A stretch of DNA of 64,000 nucleotides. Source: Typhlomys cinereus (Eukaryota > Chordata > Mammalia > Rodentia > Platacanthomyidae). Position 1 is the stretch's first letter, and each line of letters begins with the position of its first letter. Positions 53,420-64,000 of the stretch are shown piece after piece. The translations under genes were made by a program, and so were the position numbers. The DNA lies in NCBI GenBank assembly GCA_023101885.1, contig JALPQD010000005.1, forward strand, positions 2,561,020-2,625,019, given 5' to 3'. The notes under the pieces are model-generated. The model worked only from the letters and a program-made list of their open reading frames with translations, did not search any database and was not told the DNA's origin.

Positions 53420-53960
53420 ATTTTAAAAAAACGCAACCTCTTGCAATTTAAACCTGCTTAGAATCCATATTACCCAAAGTAATATAACACAGTCATGACC
53501 AGATAGGGGAACTCTTTCCACGGCCACCACTGTGCCCTCCCAGCTTTAGCTCTGCCACCATAGACCAGCCCCCTCGACGTCCAATCTCTGGAAACAGAAC
53601 CTTTACTTAAAGAGAAGGGAGCCCGGCATCGCTACCATCAACCATCAGCCGTGCACTCTACAGACCACAGACTGCCCTCACGTGTGACCTGAGCACGGCA
53701 GCTAGTCTTGGAACACTGAACGCAAACAGCTTTACAAGTGCAAAGGGCCACACAAAACACAAATCTGGCCACTGACCTGTCCTGAAACCTCCGTCTGTGG
53801 CTTCACCCCCAGGGGGAGGAAGGATCAGAGAGCCCACAAAGTTGAGGACCTCTGCAGAAGGATGTGGGGAGCAGAATTCAGGAACTGCCGCCTGAGGCTG
53901 GGGCTGGAGGTCAGGTGCCAAAAAGCCTGCCTGGCGCAGAAGCACAGCACCACATAAACC
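53420..53960. other. Unique intronic sequence
   Basis: I see no exon, repeat or RNA gene. The 105-codon minus-strand frame at 53658-53975 has no recognisable product. Confidence 0.4.
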
Positions 53961-53962
53961 AG

Positions 53963-54055
53963 GCAAGGTGGCCACACCTGTAATCCCAGTGCCGGGAGGT
54001 GAGACAGGAGGATCAGGGTTTTTCTCAGCCCTACAATGAGTGAGTTTCAGCCAAC
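53963..54055 (+). repeat. B1-like SINE, partial
   Basis: GGCAAGGTGGCCACACCTGT, AATCCCAGTGCCGGGAGGTG and AGACAGGAGGATCAGGG. Confidence 0.78.
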
Positions 54056-54204
54056 CGAGAAATTACACAGGACATAAGGACAAAAAATAAGCTATTGTCT
54101 TAACTCAAGTGGTAAATATCACCTGAATTCCTCCCAGTACTAAAAGGAGGCAGAATATATCTTAGATCATTAAAATGTTTCTACTCTCCATTTTTTAGAT
54201 TTTT

Positions 54205-54458
54205 TAAAATTGTGTTTGTGTGTGTGTGTCTCAGAGGGCACTGTGTGTGCCCCTGTGGAGGACCAGGGGCCACTTCAGGAATCATCCTGATTGTTTCTAC
54301 CTCCTTATTGCTTCGCTCTGGGATTTCCCAGGTTCAGTCCACCATGACCTGAAGTGTGGGCCCGGCCATTTCCTCCTGGCATCTTTTATATGTGCGACCC
54401 AGGATCCCAACTCAGGGGAGCACAGTCTTAATTAACCCCTGAGCCATCTCTCCAGCCC
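54205..54458 (-). repeat. tRNA-headed SINE, minus strand
   Basis: AGAGGGCACTGTGTGTGCCC, GGACCAGGGGCCACTTCAGG, AATCATCCTGATTGTTTCTACC and the inverted head CCCCTGAGCCATCTCTCCAG. Confidence 0.9.
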
Positions 54459-54459
54459 T

Positions 54460-55740
54460 TAACAGACTTCTATTCTCCATTTTTGAAGACGTGCACAGTT
54501 GAGTCCAAAGACAGGTAAGGGAACGGTTCTGATGGTTTTCCAGAGTCTTAGTATGGGGTTCAGAGGCAGCGTAGGTAACATCTATCAGTACTTAGTGTGG
54601 AAGCCTAGGTGAAAGTGTTTGGCGAACAGATGCTGTTTGTCTGGTGACATTCAGATGTCCTTCAGGACCCAGACATGAAGTCACAGCAGCAGCTCTCAGA
54701 TTTCACCGCACGTCAGGAGGCTGAAGTGTCCCCAGAACCCATTTTCAGACAGATTTGGCATCGAGAGAGAAAAGAGTGGGTTTGGATAAGAAACGTCTGG
54801 GACCATATTTAAATCAATCGAAATTCAGCAAATATTTACTACCACTGTATGCCAGGCGTTTGTCAGTGCCAGAGCTGTAATAATGCCAAAAGGAGCCGAA
54901 TATCTGCCCCGTGGGGCAACGAGTCTGCAGTATAGGAGCAATGCTGCTGGTCACTTCCGGCAAGACTTTGCATTTCCTGAACTCCATCTCTATGGACTAA
55001 CGCTGCTCACTCTGCACCAGGCCAAGAGAGGAACGTGATCTTTGCCCTTATGGGCTTAACATCTAGTGAAACAAATAAACAGTCACAGATACAAAATTAC
55101 ACTGTATGATAAGAACTCTAGGGGGAGACTCTCGAGGGTAGGTTAAAAGTCAGGCAAGGGAAGACACTGTGGGAACGGAACATTTATAGGTCCCAGCGCC
55201 TGGATGCTGTGAGGCTGTAGAGTCCACAGGGAAAGAAGACAGGGAAAGTTCGAGAGGAGGTAAGCTCAAGGAAGGGTACCATCTGATTGGGATTTTTAAG
55301 ATTTCCCTAGACACTGTGGAGAAGTGACTGCAGAGAAGCCGGAATGCATGGGAGGTCAGCTGAGATTCTCACAGCAGGGCGGACAGGGAAGGATGGAAGC
55401 GAGCTCCGAGCAGAGCCTCAGTTTCATCCTTCACAAGCAGCAAACACTTAGAAGGTCACTTGGCTATTGCAAAGCTAGGGCAGGACTGTGTGTCCAGAGG
55501 AAGAGCTATGTATTTACCGTCAGCAAGCTGTCTTCGCCCAAGAGGTCTGTCACCCTGAAGCCTAGAGCAGTCAAAGTCACATGCCATATCTGCCAGTCTC
55601 AGAAAACACAGAGGAAGATTATTCCAGACTCGCTGTGTGGTCGACAGCGATTCCAGTCGAAGACCAGTAGGAAGAGAAATGGAAGGCACCGGGGGTTTAG
55701 GGTAAGCAGAAAAATTGGGCTGCACTCCTCTCTCTAACCA
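54460..55740. other. Unique intronic sequence with an ancient mammalian repeat
   Basis: Positions 54815-55140 (TTCAGCAAATATTTACTACC, CTGTATGCCAGGCGTTTGTC, CTTATGGGCTTAACATCTAG, ACAAATAAACAGTCACAGAT) look like an old mammal-wide repeat that I could not name with certainty. A 137-codon plus-strand frame (55324-55737) has no recognisable product. Confidence 0.4.
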
Positions 55741-55744
55741 GATA

Positions 55745-55867
55745 CCCTAAAGACCTGAAATCCCAGCATTTGGAATGTAGAGGCAGGAGGATCAGGAGTT
55801 CACGATTATTCTTGGCTATCTGATGAGTTTGAGGCCAGCCTAGGACTACAAGGGACCGAGTCCAAAA
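55745..55867 (+). repeat. B1-like SINE
   Basis: CCTGAAATCCCAGCATTTGG, GTAGAGGCAGGAGGATCAGG and TTTGAGGCCAGCCTAGGACT, then GGGACCGAGTCCAAAAAG. Confidence 0.82.
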
Positions 55868-56122
55868 AGAAAAATAAAAAAACAGAGAAAGAAAGAAAGA
55901 AGGAAGGGAGGAAGAAAGGAGGAAGGGAGGAAGGGAGGAAGGGACGGAGGGAGGGAGGGAAGGAGGGAGGGAGGGAAGGAGGAAGGAGGGAAGGAGGAAG
56001 GGAGGGAGGGAGGGAGGGAAGGAGGGAGGAGGAAAGGAAGGAAGGGAAGGAGGGAGGGAGGGAGGAAGGGAAGGAGGGAGGGAGGGAGGAAGAGAAGGAG
56101 GGAGGGAGGGAGGGAGGGAGGC
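55868..56122. repeat. Long purine tract (GGAA/GGGA)n
   Basis: About 250 bp of nearly pure A/G directly after a B1 3' end. The minus-strand Ser/Pro/Leu frame over it is an artefact. Confidence 0.97.
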
Positions 56123-56124
56123 AG

Positions 56125-57640
56125 GCTTAGTGCCTTAAATGATCCTTGTATCACACCTCGCTCACTTTTTGTGGTTGCTCTTGTTGCTGTTTTTCGGTGT
56201 TGGGACCAGAATGAGGCTTCTAGGTTATATTTCCAGCCCTACAGTCTATAGCAGATCAATGTCACTATTGTTTTTATGGTTAAAATACCCCCAAATCAAT
56301 GAAGGAGATTAATCAATCAAGCATAATTCTTGATATCATATGTGGGTCTCCACACGCGCACACACATGCAAACAAGCATATATGCACACACATGAAAATA
56401 AAAGAAGAAAAAAATAGTATGAAAGTCAAGAAATCATTAGGGCATTTCTAGGAATGAATGACAGATTGGCAGACAAGAGGTAGACAAGAGAAAGAACTTC
56501 AAGTGTCCTCAAAGCAGAGGAGTCCAAAGTTCTGCGATGCATCTACTCTTCAAAGCACTCTGGTCTTATTTTCTTTGTCTCTAGAGGAAGACATCAAACA
56601 AGGAAATCTTTTATTGTCTACCTTATGCACAATTGTCAGCATGTAAACCAATCAGCTAATCCTATCTCCTTCCCAGAAAATGAAACGTCAAACATACCTA
56701 TGAAAATTTCAAATGCGTAAGCCACGTAATACAAGTTTATGAACCTAACACAGCTAGAGGCTCAAGGAAAACATGCAAGTTGACAACATAAATGCACAAA
56801 TGCTAATACTGCTCTTGTTCGTTTCACCCTAGAACTTACAGAACAAAAATATCTAGATGGAGTGTCTTTCCAGCAAGCATATAAAAACTGAAAATGTTCA
56901 GATCTGCTTGCTTTATTTTTTGATTTTTTTAGATCTGCTCATATTGCTGTTTTATGCTGTTCTTCAAAATCCAGGAATTCTATTTATGTGCCTCTCCTCA
57001 TTCCAAAATCCACTTCTGGTTAATCCCATTCTTGGCATTTTTGCATATAATTTGTTCCACGTTATCATCTACTCAGATCCAACTCAGAATGTTAGGAACA
57101 GTGTCTACTATAGGCCTTGATTTTGCTGATAGGCAAATCAAGCATTCAGAAGGCCCTGTGGGTGATCGACTGTTGCCCAGCCAGTTAGCAGCAATGCCAA
57201 GACCCTTCCCAGGCTGCTTAGTAGCTCTGCAAGGTTTGATCAGCAGTGATATTTTCATTGATTCACTCAACAAACATTGATGGCATCCACTGTGTGCTGG
57301 ACACAACTCAAGAGCCGAACACAGAGCAGCAGTGGCCTAACTCGCCTGTTTTCATGGGGTTCACCTTCTAATGGGGGCCAGACAGCCAGTGTACATGTCA
57401 AGAGTGGAAAGCCCATGGAAGAGAAATGATGCAGGTTAAAGACAGACAATGATATTAGGAAGGATACTATTTTAGGGACGGTCTCCCAAGTGAGACAACA
57501 CTAGGACTACCTGAAGAAAAAGCATCCCAGAAAACGGGCACTGCCAAATACAAGCATTGGAAATAGCAAATCCAAAGTCCCCAAGGTGAGAACATGCCAT
57601 GTATTCTAGAGGCACACTACAGTACCATAGGGGAAAGTGT
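56125..57640. other. Unique AT-rich intronic sequence
   Basis: No exon recognised. An ancient repeat-like stretch lies at 57230-57310 (GATTCACTCAACAAACATTG). A short CA/ATG-rich stretch at 56350-56410 may be the tail of a decayed SINE. Confidence 0.4.
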
Positions 57641-57649
57641 AAGGCCAAC

Positions 57650-57840
57650 ACTAATGACCTGGGTTCAAATCCCTTTTGTGCCTCTGCCAAGCAGTGTTAT
57701 TATAGGCAGCTTGCTAAAACCTCCCATCCTGAACTGTAAGTAAGGATAATGGTTCAACCTACCCCCAGGGCTGTTATGAGAGTAACATGCAGAATACTCC
57801 ATATCTAGTGTGGGCTCTGGCAGTCACACCAGCCATTATT
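57650..57840 (+). repeat. MIR (ancient SINE)
   Basis: TGACCTGGGTTCAAATCCCT, TTTGTGCCTCTGCCAAGCAG, AAGTAAGGATAATGGTTCAAC and CAGGGCTGTTATGAGAGTAA follow MIR order. Confidence 0.82.
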
Positions 57841-58220
57841 GATAATTCATCTTCATTCACGACAATCTATTTCCAAACTGATAGTCTTGTTCCCCAGTTA
57901 TATTACACCCCTGGCTTTGAGTGTGGCCAATAACCTCCTCCTCGGCCTTACACTTCCTTGGCTGGGCTTCCTGCCCTGGGGAGGAGCACTTTGGGAAGCC
58001 CAGGCTGATGTTATCTTGACAGGAGCAGAAGGCAAAATGTTTCCCGAACCCCAGGAACCACACAATTAGAAGGGAATTTCTTGCCCCTTGGGTATGAGTT
58101 ATCGGTGTCCCTGACTGGTTTCTCCAGTCTTGCCCTCCATCCTATCACCACTGACTGGAGCAAAAGTAGCTTCAACTATAATCCTCCACCAGAAGGGTTA
58201 AAATCCCACCTCAAAGTTAA
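57841..58220. other. Unique intronic sequence
   Basis: I see no exon, repeat or RNA gene. Confidence 0.4.
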
Positions 58221-58221
58221 G

Positions 58222-58365
58222 ATGGTAGGCAGTAGATGTGGTGGCGTATACCTGCAATCACAATAATTGGGAGATAGAGGCAGGAGGATCTTGAATTTGA
58301 GGCCAACCTCAGCTACACAAGTTCGAGGCCAGCCTAAGCCTCATGAGACCATTTCAAAGATAAGT
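58222..58365 (+). repeat. B1-like SINE
   Basis: GGCAGTAGATGTGGTGGCGT, ATACCTGCAATCACAATAAT, TAGAGGCAGGAGGATCTTGA and GAGGCCAACCTCAGCTACAC, with a partial repeat of the 3' part (TCGAGGCCAGCCTAAGCC). Confidence 0.85.
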
Positions 58366-58369
58366 CAAA

Positions 58370-59425
58370 TTAAGATGGCAACTGACTTTTGTCCAATGCC
58401 CTTCTTCCCTAAAGTAGCACTTTACTTTCCAAAGACAACCGGACAAAAAAGGAAACTCAAGAGACCTGGGGCCTGGCGGTCTTCAGAATATTCCTTGGAG
58501 CACAGCCCCCACAAACAGGGCAAATCTAGAAGGTTCCACGGACCGCCAACAGGGTGGGCTCAGAGCCAAGGGAGGATGTCAGAGCCACAAGGAAGTGCTG
58601 CCCCTCTGCCCCTCACACCCTCTCCCCTGTTTACTTTTCATTTTGTAACCGGATGGGTTAAGGGGTAAACCACAGGCAGAGAGAAACCGCAGCAAGCCTG
58701 AGCCTGTTCAAGGTGAAATGGGAATCTTCCCAAACCACTTGCAAGGCGGCGAGTGCCCTCACCCCTGCCTCAAGTCAGATGATTAAAAAGGGATCCGTGG
58801 TCTGGTTCAGCAAGTCTTAAATGAGACTTTTAAAAATCAGATTTTCCTTCTTCTGGACAAACCTGATGACCCCTTTTCAAATGCCCCAAGTGTATCAGAA
58901 ATGCATCAAGTGTGACTGTTGTGATTTATGTATTCACTCAATATTTCTCAAGCAGCTGCCCCAGGCCAGAGCTGACTGGAGAGGACAGATGGGGTGGGGG
59001 CTGCTAGGCAGGGCTTTGAAGATTGCTCTAAGCATGTTGGCTTTTACTCTGGAATAGGCAGGAACAGAGGCTGAGGCCGGAGAACTTTCATTTTGAGACC
59101 CTGTATCCCAACTTCTTAAAAAAAGAGAGAGAAAGAGCGAGAAAGACAGGAATAACAAGTGTTGAAACAAAGGAATGGTGAGATCTGGCTTAGGTTTGGC
59201 CAGAACCACTGGGAAGATACATCTGCTGTATAAAATGTGAGATTGTGGACAGGACCCCTAACCTCTCTGGTCATTTTCATCTTTAGAGGGACATAAAGAT
59301 TCTTCTAAACCCTACTCTAATCTCTACCCTGTAAAGTCTATGACTCTGACTTGGTTTCTTTTGTCTTTCTGTCATTGTATTTGCAATCATTATAAATTGG
59401 ACGGGTCTATGGAGAAGACCTGAGT
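58370..59425. other. Unique intronic sequence
   Basis: No exon recognised. A B1 remnant (GGCAGGAACAGAGGCTGAGG, TTTTGAGACCCTGTATCCCA) lies at about 59057-59130. Confidence 0.4.
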
Positions 59426-59429
59426 TAAA

Positions 59430-60060
59430 GAATTCAGTGTGATAACACACATTACACGACACCGACGGGCCAGTGCAACACACCCAGATGTCAAGACTCT
59501 GAGAAGACTGGATGTTGAATGTCCCCCAGATCCCACATAGTAAAGACTTGGTCCTCGAAGTGGCCTTAATGAGAGGTAGTAAAACCTGTAAGAGGTAGGA
59601 TGCCAAAGAAAAAAAAGGGGGGGGGCTGTCAAGATGGCTCAGGGGGTAAAGGCACTTGCCACCAGGCCTGATGACCTGAATTTGATCCCCAGAGCCAGAA
59701 TCCACATGGTACAAGAACATATATAGTGGAAGGAGAAAACCGACTCTCAAAAGTTCTCCTCAGATCGCTATACACATGCCATAATAAATAAATAAGCAAA
59801 TAAATAAATAAATAAAAACAGAACCAAAAGAGGTAGATCTTAGCAGACAGTTTTTGGGGTCATTGGGTCAGGCACTTGAAGAGAACCCCAGTGTTTTGCT
59901 TTCTGCTTAGCCATAAGGTGACTTTCTTCTCCGTAACCCACCATTATGAGCTGCCTTACCGCAGGTCTATGGATAAGGCCAGCAATAGTGATCCAAGTTA
60001 AACCTCTCTTGTACATAAGTTAATTTCCTCAGGTATTTTGCTATTGTAATGGACATGTGA
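59430..60060 (+). repeat. MaLR-type LTR, interrupted by a SINE
   Basis: GGATGTTGAATGTCCCCCAG, AAGACTTGGTCCTCGAAGTG and AGTAAAACCTGTAAGAGGTAG precede the SINE at 59628-59815. AAAAGAGGTAGATCTTAGCA, GTCATTGGGTCAGGCACTTG, AATAGTGATCCAAGTTAAACC and TCAGGTATTTTGCTATTGTAATG follow it, in LTR order. Confidence 0.75.
59628..59815 (+). repeat. B2-like SINE nested in the MaLR LTR
   Basis: GGCTGTCAAGATGGCTCAGG, AAAGGCACTTGCCACCAGGC, TGATGACCTGAATTTGATCC and CAGAGCCAGAATCCACATGG, ending in an (AATA)n tail. Confidence 0.88.
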
Positions 60061-60064
60061 CTGA

Positions 60065-60445
60065 CACAGACATGATCTGCCAGAGGAAGAATAAGATGGT
60101 CATGAGCTAGCAAGGAACGCCCCCTCCAGAAGGAGCCGTGTATGGTCACCAGAGGAACTGTGGACAGAGACAGCCTGGAAGAACGGACAAGGACCTCCAC
60201 GGAGGACAGCAGAATGTGGGGCTCATGGGAAAAAGAGAGAGGAACATGAGGAAGTGACTGAAAACAGGTCAAAGCCAGACCGTTCGTAACCATGCATTCC
60301 ATCTAAGGAGACTGCACCACAGAGACTTCAGGATGCAAGAATGGGGAATGTGATGTGTTTTAGAAGCTCCCCAGGGTGATGGGCGAAAACTTGGGAAGCA
60401 GATGCTGAAGCCAGGAAAAGCGGCTGGAGATGACCACCGTAGTCC
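60065..60445. other. Unique intronic sequence
   Basis: I see no exon. It may contain further degraded LTR sequence. Confidence 0.35.
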
Positions 60446-60449
60446 GATC

Positions 60450-60850
60450 TTAGTCCATTCTCTGTTGCTACAATCACACGCCCAAGACTGGGTGGTGGAT
60501 ATGGTGTAAAGGCTGAGTCGGCGTCTGGCGCCACCAGAGCCTGGGAAGTTCGAGAAGGAGGCAACTGCATCTGGTGAGGTACTTCTTGTTAGTGGGAGAG
60601 TCACACGTGTGTCCATGAAGATCCGGGAATGGAAAGAGAACGACAGCTGAAGTCCAGGCTAAGCACAGTGCCCCGGTGCCACCGCCAACGAAGGGGTTTG
60701 GACTTCACTTTAAGACTGACAGGACCACCACATAGGTACTGTCCATAGGCTACTGGGAATATGGGTGAGAAATATAAAACTGGAAGTTTCTGGCATAGAT
60801 ACAACCATTGAAATGCAGGAATATGAGCCAACTAAATGTAGCCTGGGGAA
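60450..60850 (-). repeat. MaLR-type LTR, minus strand
   Basis: TTAGTCCATTCTCTGTTGCT, ATCACACGCCCAAGACTGGG and GCGTCTGGCGCCACCAGAGC are the inverted 3' end of such LTRs. The rest is diverged. Confidence 0.6.
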
Positions 60851-60889
60851 AGAGAGAGAGATTCAGCTGAGAGCCTGAATGCCCCTCTA

Positions 60890-61250
60890 CTCCCCCACCA
60901 CACGCACCAAAATTCACTGAAATGCAATCCCCACTGCGAGGTATCCAGAGGATCGGCTGAGGTGGGACATGGGAAAGTGATTAGGGTAAATAAGGTCATA
61001 AAGATAGAGCCTTAATCCAATGGGAGTCTCGCTATGCAAGTCATGGAGCTTGAATGTTTTGGTCCCACACTGCACCTTCTGGGGACCTTGCTGGGGACTC
61101 CCCACTAGCATCTTGTCCAATGCAGCTACCCAGTCTTGAAGTTTCCAGCCTTCAGAACCAACCAGGTGCTGAACAAACCTTTACTCTGCACACATCACTC
61201 GGTCTTGGGCATTTCATTGTAGCGACAGAAAGCAGACTAACAGCAATGCC
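60890..61250 (+). repeat. MaLR-type LTR
   Basis: AAAGTGATTAGGGTAAATAA and GTCATAAAGATAGAGCCTTA, then CAGTCTTGAAGTTTCCAGCC, CTGAACAAACCTTTACTCTG and GACAGAAAGCAGACTAACAGC follow the middle and 3' end of MaLR LTRs. Confidence 0.6.
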
Positions 61251-61755
61251 AAACGCCTAGGGATGAAACACTGAATAAGAAGACCGCAGAGATCGGGAAC
61301 ATGATGGGTAGAAGGAGAACTAGTTCTGGAAAAAGACCACGAGGAGAAAAGAGCAGAGAAACAGTGAGTGCCCGCCGGTGAAGTGGCGGGCCTCTGACTG
61401 CACGCTGCCTGCGGAAGGAATTCTGCACTTCGCACCTTTTCTGGCTCTTCACTGTGCAGGGGGCCCAGGAGCTACACAAGAGAGGTGGGAAGGAAAGAAG
61501 CCAGAGCTAAGACACTGGCCCTGACAGCACAGGCTGTTATCAGGTCTTACTGGACATGCAGCAGGTCTTACTGGACACTGTGAGGAGGTGTGAAGGGGAG
61601 AAACGGGAACTGTTGGCTGTTGGAGGTGATCTGTGGGGAGCAGAGAGAAGACCTTCCCAGCTACCCCCTGGGTGCTCGAGATCACTTCTCTGCTCAGCAG
61701 CAGATGGAGCGGAAAGGCAGGAGAGCTGCAGGCTGCGGCTGGGGCTCCTTTGACA
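61251..61755. other. Unique intronic sequence with a small direct repeat
   Basis: CAGGTCTTACTGGACA occurs twice near 61540 and 61562. Frames open on both strands here have no recognisable product. Confidence 0.4.
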
Positions 61756-61759
61756 AAGT

Positions 61760-61875
61760 GCCTGCCTGCCTGGCGCGCAGGAAGTCCGAGTCCAATCCGA
61801 AGCTCTACTTACACTGGGCATGCAGAGTCGATATTCAAGGTCGTCCTTGGCTACAAAATAAATTTGAAGTCAGCT
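61760..61875 (+). repeat. ID-B1 composite SINE, diverged
   Basis: GCCTGCCTGGCGCGCAGGAAG and GTCCGAGTCCAATCCGAAGC (ID-like) followed by CACTGGGCATGCAGAGTCGA and AAGGTCGTCCTTGGCTACAA (B1-like). Confidence 0.6.
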
Positions 61876-62039
61876 GTATAATGACTGACATGTCAATGAC
61901 CCACCCCCCAAAGGCTAGCATAGATCACAGGGGAGAAGGCTCCAGGCAGTAGGATCCTTAGAGGCAAGGAATTAAACAGTCCTAGTCTTGAACCCTCACC
62001 AGGGTAGAGGACACCAAGGGAGGTTTGGCATTCACACAA

Positions 62040-62215
62040 AAGGATGCTTCAGGGGATGGGAGGGAGAAAAGGGGAAGAACTGGGAGAGGGGGAAGGAGGG
62101 AGTAAAAGGAAGGGAGAAGGGGGAGAGTGCAAGGGGGGGATGACTGGGGAGGGGAGGAGGAAGGGAGAGGATGGGGGGTACCTATTGAGTTTGTATGATT
62201 AGGAAAAAAATAAAA
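62040..62215. repeat. G/A-rich tract, possibly an L1 3' end
   Basis: GGGATGGGAGGGAGAAAAGG, GGGAGAAGGGGGAGAGTGC and GGAGGGGAGGAGGAAGGGAG, then GGTACCTATTGAGTTTGTAT and AAAAAAATAAAATG. A G-rich stretch before an A-rich end is typical of L1 3'UTRs, but this was not confirmed. Confidence 0.45.
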
Positions 62216-62231
62216 TGTGGGAGAAAAAGCA

Positions 62232-62300
62232 AATAAATTTGAGGTCAGCCTGGGCTACATAAGACCTTGTCTCAAAAAAAAAAAAAAAAAAAAAAAAAAA
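62232..62300 (+). repeat. B1 3'-end fragment with poly(A)
   Basis: AAATTTGAGGTCAGCCTGGG and CTACATAAGACCTTGTCTC, then a 27-bp A-run (62274-62300). Confidence 0.82.
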
Positions 62301-64000
62301 CTAAGCCAATTGCTTCTACCAAATGTCAAGAACAAGGACAGCCCGATGACTTACACATCTGGATTCTTCTTCTCACTCTCATCCCTAGGTTTTCTCTCTC
62401 TGTTTCTGCATCACTGTTGGATGGTTGGGGGACCATGTACCCATCCACATCCCGGTACTCTGCAGACAGAGCAGGATTCCAGAGCCCTGACCCCCCCAAC
62501 TCTTCAATCCCTTACCAGCAGCAGAGGCTCCCCCACTGCTCTTCCTGGACCCCAAGAAAGTCTTTAATCCTAGAATGGTTTCTAATTTCCAACACCGAGA
62601 AACATCGGAAAGCCAGCAGGAAAGCTGGCCGCCGCTCCTTTAAGATGTTTGCCACCACGTGTTTGTCCTTTACCCTCACACAACAGCAACCCAGCTCCCA
62701 AGTGATCATTTTTCTTGGCTTAATTTCACTATTTTTTTTTGTGATACATAATTGGAAGCAGACTGCATTTTCCTGGCTTTTAGAGAACAGGATCTTTGGG
62801 GTCACAAGAATCGCCAATTGCAGAGCCTCAACCTTAGCAAAAACGACTTTTTTACAAAGCTCTTACCTACACATGCACGTGAGAAGTGCATGAGTTCCAA
62901 AGAAAATACTACAGCCCCTTACTGTTACGAAACCGAGAGTTTTCTCCCAATAAATCAGATCCCTCCTCCCTTCCCTGGCCTCCCTCCCCATTTAAAGCCT
63001 TCCAACAGGATAGCTTCCTGAGACACTTCCTGGAGGGGTTTTTGAGAATTAAGTAGGGCTTCTAAAGGAATCGTCCCTTTCACCCATACACTGAATAGAA
63101 CTAAGATCCTAATGAAATAAAGATGCCACACACTTCAAAAGATACAAATACAGAAAAATACATGAAATGTGACACTCCAGTCAAAAACACAAGGAACCAA
63201 ATGACTGTGCAGCAACCTTAGTTAATAATGTATAATGTGGATTACAAAGACAGGTGCCCAGGGATCTCTTCATAAAACAGGTTACTAGCACATGTATTTT
63301 CATGGGAGATATCATGAATATATGACATGTAACTGTGTCTCTGTGCCAGTAAAAAGAAAGAGGGATGGCTACTCAGAAAAGCTTTAAGCAGAAAGATAGA
63401 AATCAGAAATAGTAAACATGCCCAACTTAGAAGATCAGAAACTTCTCCCACACACATAGGGAAACCTTATACTGCAATGATACATGCTTCACACAATGAA
63501 TCAATGGGGCTTTCCCTCCAAGTTGAGTTTAATCTGCCACCCAACTGTACAAAGTCACATAACAAAAAGAGACCCTTATTCTGAACAGTTGTATGAATAT
63601 GTTTTGTGTTAAAGGATCAAAGCCACAAAAGCGATAACTCATGGAGACATAGTGCAGACCACACAAATATGCTTACACATAAGACTTGGCCATCACACCT
63701 CAATGTCTCACCTCAACCTTCCAAGTGCTTAGAAGAAGAAGAGTCATATTTTGCTCCAGAAATTATTACACGCTTAGATAATGATGAAGTGAAATTTTCA
63801 AACTGCCACCAGGGCATTTTTGGTATCCAAGGACCAACATCCTGCTGTCAAAACACTTCAATCATTCAGGACCGATACCAGGATGACACTCCACCCCCCA
63901 AGGCAACACTTCTCACACACCAAATGGAATTAAGTATTCATCAAGTTTCCATTAATAAATCAGTTTTAAAAAAAGAAGTCCAAAGTTCCGCTAGACCTTC
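62301..64000. other. Unique intronic sequence
   Basis: No repeat or exon recognised over 1.7 kb. The 208-codon plus-strand frame crossing the poly(A) from 62267 has no recognisable product. Confidence 0.4.

Larger units (their letters stand above)
49155..64000 (-). other. TGFBR3: TGFBR3 upstream intron (5'UTR intron), partial
   Basis: Everything upstream of the acceptor at 49155-49156 is intron on the minus strand until the previous, untranslated exon. I could not recognise that exon in the window: there is no CpG-island-like promoter between 49.2 and 64 kb. An alternative short untranslated exon could be hidden here, since such exons have no coding signature. Confidence 0.7.

Noticed and set aside
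62267..62893. 208-codon plus-strand frame
   Set aside because: It begins inside a B1 poly(A) run (lysine stretch) and has no recognisable product.

Overview
This window is mammalian nuclear DNA, almost certainly from a rodent. It holds one protein-coding locus: the 5' part of TGFBR3 (betaglycan, the type III TGF-beta receptor), on the minus strand. Two exons are visible. The first coding exon (48974-49154) carries 120 nt of 5'UTR, the ATG and a 20-residue signal peptide. The next exon (1316-1500) encodes 61 further residues at the start of the mature ectodomain. Between them lies a phase-1 intron of about 47.5 kb. Positions 49155-64000 belong to the upstream (5'UTR) intron, and positions 1-1315 to the intron that follows the second exon. 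No first exon or promoter of TGFBR3 was recognised in the window.

The rest is intronic DNA full of retroelements. The dominant family is a tRNA-headed SINE of about 250-330 bp whose 3' end runs into (CA)n or (GA)n. I found roughly 22 copies. Six belong to a very homogeneous, apparently young subfamily, and several of these have perfect target-site duplications (TSDs). B1 elements, ID-like heads, ID-B1 composites and shorter B2/B3-like SINEs are also common, along with MIR fragments, ancient L1 pieces and several MaLR-type or other LTR fragments. B1 plus ID plus B2-superfamily SINEs point to a mouse-related rodent. The dominant family resembles the DIP SINE described from jerboas and relatives (Dipodoidea), so a dipodoid such as Jaculus is my best guess. 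That assignment comes from memory of the family, not from a search.

Region by region: 1-130 is an LTR end; 131-7100 is unique intron with the second coding exon, paired SINEs, a MaLR LTR and an L1 fragment; 7.1-11 kb is a SINE cluster; 11-20 kb is mostly AT-rich unique intron; 20-23 kb holds LTR pieces, including a partly duplicated LTR end; 23.5-28.1 kb holds B1 elements followed by long purine tracts; 28.1-29.1 kb holds a young SINE next to a processed PTTG1 (securin) pseudogene; 29.4-30.2 kb holds a nearly perfect inverted duplication; 30.4-37.9 kb is SINE- and LTR-rich; 38-43.7 kb is mostly unique, with two regulatory-looking blocks; 43.7-48.9 kb is SINE-dense; 49.2-64 kb is the upstream intron, with MIR, MaLR and B1 elements and a long purine tract.

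The most notable items are the inverted duplication (29431-29546 against 30096-30210), the PTTG1 retropseudogene, and the young SINE subfamily. I saw no novel multi-gene system, no CRISPR array and no intact mobile-element coding region.
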